Part shown: piece by piece, positions 6,083-9,924 of the stretch
How positions within the stretch are numbered: position 1 is the stretch's first letter
Layout: the number at the start of each line of letters is the position of its first letter
NCBI GenBank assembly: GCA_030425055.1
Contig: JAUHVN010000086.1
Span: 1-9,924 of the forward strand
From: Actinomycetes bacterium
GTDB taxonomy: Bacteria > Actinomycetota > Actinomycetes > Actinomycetales > Microbacteriaceae
Length of the DNA stretch: 9,924 nucleotides
Reading direction: 5' to 3'
Program-made: the position numbers and the translations under genes
The notes under the pieces: generated by a model
Told to the model about the DNA's origin: nothing
The model's database searches: none
Seen by the model: the letters and a program-made list of their open reading frames with translations, nothing else

Positions 6083-7899
6083 AAGCCATCATGGTCATGT
6101 TCGACAGCCTGAACCGGCGGATGCTGCCGAACTACGGCGGCGACTGGGTTCACGCCCCGAACTTCGAGCGCCTCGCTTCGCGCTCGGTCACCTTCGACAA
6201 CTGCTACGGCGGATCCATGCCGTGCATGCCCGCCCGCCGCGAGATGCACACCGGCCGCTACAACTTCCTGCACCGGTCGTGGGGTCCGCTCGAGCCGTTC
6301 GACGACTCGGTTCCGGCGATGCTGACCGCCGCCGGCGTGCACACCCACCTCGCCACCGACCACCAGCACTACTGGGAGGACGGCGGCGCGACCTATCACA
6401 ACCGCTTCTCGACGTACGAGTTCTTCCGCGGCCAGGAGGGCGACCCCTGGAAGGGGCAGGTCGCCGATCCCGAGATCCCCGAGTCGCTGGGCATGGCCGG
6501 CAGCATCAAGCCGAAGCTGTGGCGCCAGGACTGGGTGAACCGCGCCCACCTCGAGGACAAGGCCGACCACCCGCAGACCCTCACCTTCGACGCCGGCGTC
6601 GAGTTCATCGAGACCAACAAGGACGAGGACTCCTGGTTCGTCCAGATCGAGACCTTCGACCCGCACGAGCCGTTCTTCAGCTACGCCGAGTACAAGGCGC
6701 ACTACGCGGCCGCCGAGTACGACGGCCCCCACTTCGACTGGCCCGACTACGCGAAGGTCACCGAGACTCCCGAGGCCGTCGAGCATGCGCGCGCCGAGTA
6801 CGCCGCGCTGCTGTCGATGTGCGACGAGTCGCTCGGCCGCGTGCTCGACCTCATGGACGAGAACGACATGTGGGACGACACGATGCTCATCGTCTGCACC
6901 GACCACGGCTTCATGCTCGGCGAGCACGGCTGGTGGGGCAAGAACGTGCAGCCCTGGTACGACGAGACCATCCACAACCCGCTGTTCGTGTGGGACCCCC
7001 GCGCGCAGGTCGCCGGCGAGCGCCGCGGGGCCCTCGTGCAGACCATCGATTTCGGCCCGACGCTTCTGGACTTCTTCGGGCTGACCGCCACCGACGACAT
7101 GCAGGGGGCGTCGTTGGCCACCGTGGTCGCCGACGACACCCCGGTGCGCGAGCACGCGCTGTTCGGCGTCTTCGGCGGCCACGTGTGCGTGACCGACGGC
7201 CGCTACGTGTACATGCGCGCGTCGGCGACGCCGCAGAACCAGCCGTTGTCGGAGCACACCCTCATGCCGACGGTGATGACCGGTTTCTTCCCGCAGCAGA
7301 TGCTCGCGCACGCAGAGCTCGTCGACCCGCTGCCGTTCACCAAGGGTCTGAAGGTCTTGAAGACCCCCGCGCACGCGTGGGTGAGCCCGTTCGCGTTCGG
7401 CACCCAGCTGTTCGACCTCGAGACCGACCCCGAGCAGCACGAGCCGCTGCGCGACGCCGGCATCGAGCTGCGGATGGCGCAGGCGCTGCGCGACGCGATG
7501 GTCGCAGCGGATGCCCCCGCCGAGCAGTTCGTCCGCCTCGGCCTGCCGGCCGAGGGCGCCGTGACCGAGGAGCACCTGCTCATCGAGCAGCAGTGGCCGA
7601 TGCTGCAGGCGTCGCTGGCGCCGGCATCCCGCGCCGAGGACTTCGGCGCCGACGGCGTCATCCTCGACCGGCCGCTCAGCGAGCTGCTCGCCGACCCCGC
7701 CACGCGCGGCGTGCTCCTCGAGCACGCGCCGATGCTCGCGGGCGGGCCGATGGCCGGCATGATCGGCAAGCTCACGCTGCTGCAGATCGCCGCCATGATG
7801 GTCGGCCTGCTTCCCCGCCCCGTGCTCGCCGGGCTCGCCCAGCAGCTCAGCGCCGCGGCATCTGTCGCGGCTGCCCCCGAACCCGCCGAGCGGGGGTAG
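6079..7899 (+). CDS. Type I sulfatase (formylglycine-dependent), cytoplasmic
   Basis: 606 residues, starting at ATG 6079 inside the padR stop. Sulfatases hydrolyse sulfate esters with a formylglycine nucleophile. The modification motif C49-M-P-A-R53 is followed by the conserved TGR (58-60). Other alkaline-phosphatase-superfamily landmarks are D9 (FDSLNR, first metal ligand), H95 and H97 in the DHQHYW segment, TDHG at 274-277 (D275/H276, metal ligands), K288, and a C-terminal subdomain ending about QLFDLETDPEQ (443-453). The second Asp of the usual N-terminal DD pair is Ser10, and the ligand pair is D-H rather than D-N; in these points it resembles phosphonate monoester hydrolases and choline sulfatases more than aryl sulfatases. 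No signal peptide is present. Residues 500-606 extend past the catalytic fold and include a hydrophobic, partly amphipathic stretch (about 551-590) that might touch the membrane. The substrate is unknown; a phosphoester or phosphonate substrate is the main alternative. Confidence 0.93.
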   Translation: MKAIMVMFDSLNRRMLPNYGGDWVHAPNFERLASRSVTFDNCYGGSMPCMPARREMHTGRYNFLHRSWGPLEPFDDSVPAMLTAAGVHTHLATDHQHYWEDGGATYHNRFSTYEFFRGQEGDPWKGQVADPEIPESLGMAGSIKPKLWRQDWVNRAHLEDKADHPQTLTFDAGVEFIETNKDEDSWFVQIETFDPHEPFFSYAEYKAHYAAAEYDGPHFDWPDYAKVTETPEAVEHARAEYAALLSMCDESLGRVLDLMDENDMWDDTMLIVCTDHGFMLGEHGWWGKNVQPWYDETIHNPLFVWDPRAQVAGERRGALVQTIDFGPTLLDFFGLTATDDMQGASLATVVADDTPVREHALFGVFGGHVCVTDGRYVYMRASATPQNQPLSEHTLMPTVMTGFFPQQMLAHAELVDPLPFTKGLKVLKTPAHAWVSPFAFGTQLFDLETDPEQHEPLRDAGIELRMAQALRDAMVAADAPAEQFVRLGLPAEGAVTEEHLLIEQQWPMLQASLAPASRAEDFGADGVILDRPLSELLADPATRGVLLEHAPMLAGGPMAGMIGKLTLLQIAAMMVGLLPRPVLAGLAQQLSAAASVAAAPEPAERG

Positions 7900-7955
7900 C
7901 CCCGCCATCGACGCCCGACCCCCGTCCGTACCCGATCCCCGCACCTGACACACCC

Positions 7956-7970
7956 GGCGGCCGTGCCGCC
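7956..7970 (+). other. Small GC hairpin between sulfatase and MFS genes
   Basis: GGCGGC and GCCGCC flank a CGT loop, 8 nt before the ribosome binding site of the MFS gene. No T-run follows, so it is not an intrinsic terminator. It could stabilise or separate the mRNA segments in the 94-bp gap, or be chance in GC-rich DNA. The rest of the gap (7900-7993) holds no clear promoter. Confidence 0.3.
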
Positions 7971-7993
7971 ACCTCACGAAGGAGTGACATCCG

Positions 7994-9412
7994 ATGTCCG
8001 AAACCACGACACCGACGACGGCGCCCGCGCCGCCCGTCGCCGCACCGACGGTGACCGCCGCCATCCGGCACGGCGACCTCGACAAGAAGGGCGGCGTGCC
8101 GCGCCGCAAGACCAACCTCGTCATCCTCGGCGGCTCGATGGTCGCCGATGGCGGCGAGGGCAGCATGGCGACGACCCTGTTCCCCGTCATCGCCGCGGCG
8201 CTGAGCCTCGCGACCAGCGCGCTCGGCGTGCTGGCCGCCGTCGGCCGCATCGTCGGCGTCGTCGCCGGCCCCGCGTGGGTCTACCTGTCCAAGCGGTTCG
8301 GCCGCAAGGCGATCCTGGCGATCGCGACCGGCTTCTGGGGCCTGTGGGCCGTGGCCGCCGGCTTCTCGCAGGACTTCACGCAGCTGCTGGTGCTCTACGC
8401 GATCATGGCCGCCGGCACCGCGGCCGCCCACGTGCTGGTCCCCGAGGTCATCGGCGACTCGTTCGAGGACAAGAAGCGCGGCCGTGTCGTCGGCTGGGTC
8501 TACGGCGGCACCGCCGCGATCGGCAGCCTCATGGCGCCGCTCATCGGCAGCCTCGCCAACATCGAGGACGGCTGGCGCTACGGCTTCTTCATCTTCGGAG
8601 CGATCAACGTCTTCTTCGGTCTGCTCATCCTGCTCTTCTACAAGGACCCGGGCACCGGCGGCGGCGAGGCGCAGCTGAAGACCTTCACGCAGGAGGAGCG
8701 CCAGGCGGCATCGAAGATCACGTGGGCCAAGGTGCGCGCGCTCTTCAAGATCCCGAGCTACCTCGTGCTGCTGGGCAGCCGTCTGTTGTCGACCCACCTG
8801 CTGCTGGGCACCTTCGGCGTCGTCCTGCTGGTCAACGAGTTCGGCTTCGACGTCGCGATCGCCGCGACCGCCATGGCCCCGTTCGGCATCGGCTACCTCG
8901 TCGGCACGATCATCGGCGGGTTCGTCAGCGACTGGCTCAACAAGGTCAGCGTGAACTACGGGCGTCCCGCGATGCTGCAGGCCGCGCAGCTGATCTTCGC
9001 GTTCGTCGCCTACTTCGCGACCCAGATCACGTACGGCGGGATCGTCCCCTACCTCGTGCTGTTCGGCATCGTCGGACTCACCGTGGGCCTGAACCCCGGC
9101 GTCAACCGTCCGCTGGTGATGGCGGTCGTGCCGCCCGAGCTGCGCGGTGCCGCGTTCGCGATCTTCGTCTCGATCGTCGAGTCGGCCGGATTCGCGATCT
9201 GGACCCTGACGGCCGGCTTCCTCGCCGACACGGTCGGTCTGCAGCAGGTCATGCTGTGGCTGGTGTGCGGTGTGATGGTGGTCAACGCGCTGTTCCTCAC
9301 GTTGCTGTACCGCCCCTTCAAGAAGGACCGCCTCGCCCTCGAGGCGGAACTCGACCGCCGTCGCGACGAAATCCTCGAGAAGGAGGCCCGCGAGGCCGCC
9401 GGTCAGGCCTGA
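7994..9412 (+). CDS. MFS transporter, likely importer for the sulfatase substrate
   Basis: 472 residues. A polar Thr/Pro/Ala-rich cytosolic N terminus (1-40) leads into about twelve membrane helices, split by a charged central loop (217-250). The MFS motif A is present in variant form as GPAWVYLSKRFGRKA (92-106) after helix 2, with its counterpart GGFVSDWLNKVSVNYGR (308-324) in the second half. It ends in a charged helix (443-470) on the cytosolic side. The ATG is preceded by AAGGAGTG (7979-7986). It is the last gene of the padR operon, 94 bp after the sulfatase. Because the sulfatase has no export signal, its substrate must enter the cell, so uptake of an organosulfate, probably with protons, is the natural role. 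Export of a product is the alternative. Family is certain, substrate is not. Confidence 0.92.
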   Translation: MSETTTPTTAPAPPVAAPTVTAAIRHGDLDKKGGVPRRKTNLVILGGSMVADGGEGSMATTLFPVIAAALSLATSALGVLAAVGRIVGVVAGPAWVYLSKRFGRKAILAIATGFWGLWAVAAGFSQDFTQLLVLYAIMAAGTAAAHVLVPEVIGDSFEDKKRGRVVGWVYGGTAAIGSLMAPLIGSLANIEDGWRYGFFIFGAINVFFGLLILLFYKDPGTGGGEAQLKTFTQEERQAASKITWAKVRALFKIPSYLVLLGSRLLSTHLLLGTFGVVLLVNEFGFDVAIAATAMAPFGIGYLVGTIIGGFVSDWLNKVSVNYGRPAMLQAAQLIFAFVAYFATQITYGGIVPYLVLFGIVGLTVGLNPGVNRPLVMAVVPPELRGAAFAIFVSIVESAGFAIWTLTAGFLADTVGLQQVMLWLVCGVMVVNALFLTLLYRPFKKDRLALEAELDRRRDEILEKEAREAAGQA

Positions 9413-9422
9413 TCGACCCGGG

Positions 9423-9827
9423 TCAGTCGTGCTGCGCAGTCGCCGGACTGCGCAGCACGACTGCGGTCGTCACGGCGAGGACGACGATGCCGATCGCTTC
9501 GATGATCACGGTCTCGGGCACGAAGGCCATGTCCCACGTGGTCTCGATGCCAAACAGCCCCACCGTGAGCGCCAGCACGAGCGCGAGCAGGGTGGCGATC
9601 AGGAACAGCAGGCTGAGCACGGTCGCCAGCTGCAGGAGTCGTCCGCGCAGGATCAGCATCGCGATCGCGAGCACCAGGCCCGCGACGGCGTTCAGCACGA
9701 ACATCACCCCGAGGATGCCACCCGTGCCGGTGAAGACGAGGAACAGGTGGATCCCGCCGGCGGCGAGCAGGGACAGGGCGCTGAGGATGCGGAGCACCCA
9801 CACCCCGCGGGTTCGCGTGTCGGTCAT
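9423..9827 (-). CDS. Small four-helix membrane protein, unknown function
   Basis: 134 residues from ATG 9827, chosen because GAAGGGAAG lies just upstream as a ribosome binding site; an in-frame ATG at 9899 would add 24 residues of unlikely composition. Four membrane helices are predicted at about 11-31, 35-60, 65-93 and 101-124, with short polar ends (MTDTRTRG at the start, RSPATAQHD at the end). I recognise no motif or family. The gene is convergent with the MFS transporter, with only 10 bp between stop codons, and its last 13 codons form one arm-to-arm stem-loop. Its promoter would lie in 9828-9924 or beyond the window, so it seems independent of the sulfatase operon. Confidence 0.75.
   Translation of the reverse strand: MTDTRTRGVWVLRILSALSLLAAGGIHLFLVFTGTGGILGVMFVLNAVAGLVLAIAMLILRGRLLQLATVLSLLFLIATLLALVLALTVGLFGIETTWDMAFVPETVIIEAIGIVVLAVTTAVVLRSPATAQHD
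9424..9463. terminator. Perfect 18-bp stem-loop at the convergent gene ends, possible bidirectional terminator
   Basis: Arms at 9424-9441 and 9446-9463 are exact reverse complements around a GCCG loop. The hairpin begins 11 nt after the MFS stop codon and lies within the last codons and stop of the small membrane protein on the other strand. No U-run follows the stem on either strand, so it would be a U-less terminator of the kind common in actinobacteria, or a structure that blocks 3' exonucleases. Confidence 0.6.
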
Positions 9828-9924
9828 CGACTTCCCTTCGGTGTGACCCTCAGGATGCCGCATCGGATGCCGCGGCACCAGGGGCGCCTGCCGCCCCACG
9901 GCGGCGTCGCACGAGCCATACGAC
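9828..9924 (-). other. Upstream region of the small membrane protein gene
   Basis: This 97-bp stretch holds the ribosome binding site of the minus-strand gene, a 9-bp direct repeat GGATGCCGC (9853-9861 and 9865-9873), and a small hairpin GCCGCC-CCAC-GGCGGC (9890-9905). I see no convincing promoter; TATGGC near 9920 on the minus strand is too weak to call. Confidence 0.3.

Noticed and set aside
5956..8250. Very long open frame on the minus strand, antisense to padR, the sulfatase and the MFS start
   Set aside because: Its protein is Arg/Val/Gly/His-rich low-complexity sequence with no domain, and it mirrors the codons of the well-supported sulfatase gene. Such shadows are normal in GC-rich DNA.
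7963..9846. Long plus-strand open frame in a different phase over the MFS gene
   Set aside because: The translation is Arg/Gly/His-rich and has no hydrophobic segments, while the 7994-9412 frame gives a textbook twelve-helix protein.

Overview
The window is high-GC (roughly 70%) DNA with strong G/C third-position bias, abundant GGATGCC/GGCATCC words, GTG starts and 4-nt ATGA/GTGA gene overlaps. This fits an actinobacterium, most likely a Microbacteriaceae member such as Microbacterium. That assignment is inference from base composition and style; no marker gene is present. Coding density is very high, and I see no RNA gene, mobile element or CRISPR array.

Layout. (1) 1-2158, minus strand: a ThrE-type threonine/serine exporter with an unusual secreted-looking Pro/Thr/Glu stalk, followed with an ATGA overlap by a CPA1-type cation:proton antiporter that runs off the left edge. 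(2) 2284-3810, plus strand: glycerol kinase glpK on its own, divergent from thrE. (3) 3788-5417, minus strand: an operon of a formylglycine-generating enzyme (FGE) followed by two small DUF202 membrane proteins, each joined to the previous gene by a GTGA overlap; the last one runs 23 bp into the end of glpK. (4) 5474-9412, plus strand: an operon of a PadR-family regulator, a cytoplasmic type I sulfatase (ATGA overlap) and an MFS transporter. (5) 9423-9827, minus strand: a small four-helix membrane protein of unknown function, convergent with the MFS gene across a perfect 18-bp stem-loop.

The most interesting part is 3788-9412. Two divergent operons share a 56-bp AT-rich control region and together encode every step of a self-contained sulfate-ester pathway. 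The MFS protein would bring in a substrate. The sulfatase, with a CxPxR motif and no signal peptide, would hydrolyse it in the cytoplasm. The FGE, with both copper-binding cysteines, would convert the sulfatase cysteine to formylglycine. PadR would sense the substrate or product. The control region holds a near-consensus TTGACA-N18-TATAAC promoter for padR and an 18-bp dyad that matches the published PadR operator ATGT-N8-ACAT. The two DUF202 proteins in the maturase operon have no assigned role. As I recall it, E. coli yidF-yidG-yidH-(yidI)-yidJ-yidK also groups a maturase-like protein, two DUF202 proteins, a sulfatase and a transporter, which suggests that DUF202 pairs are working parts of such systems. 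The substrate cannot be read from the sequence.
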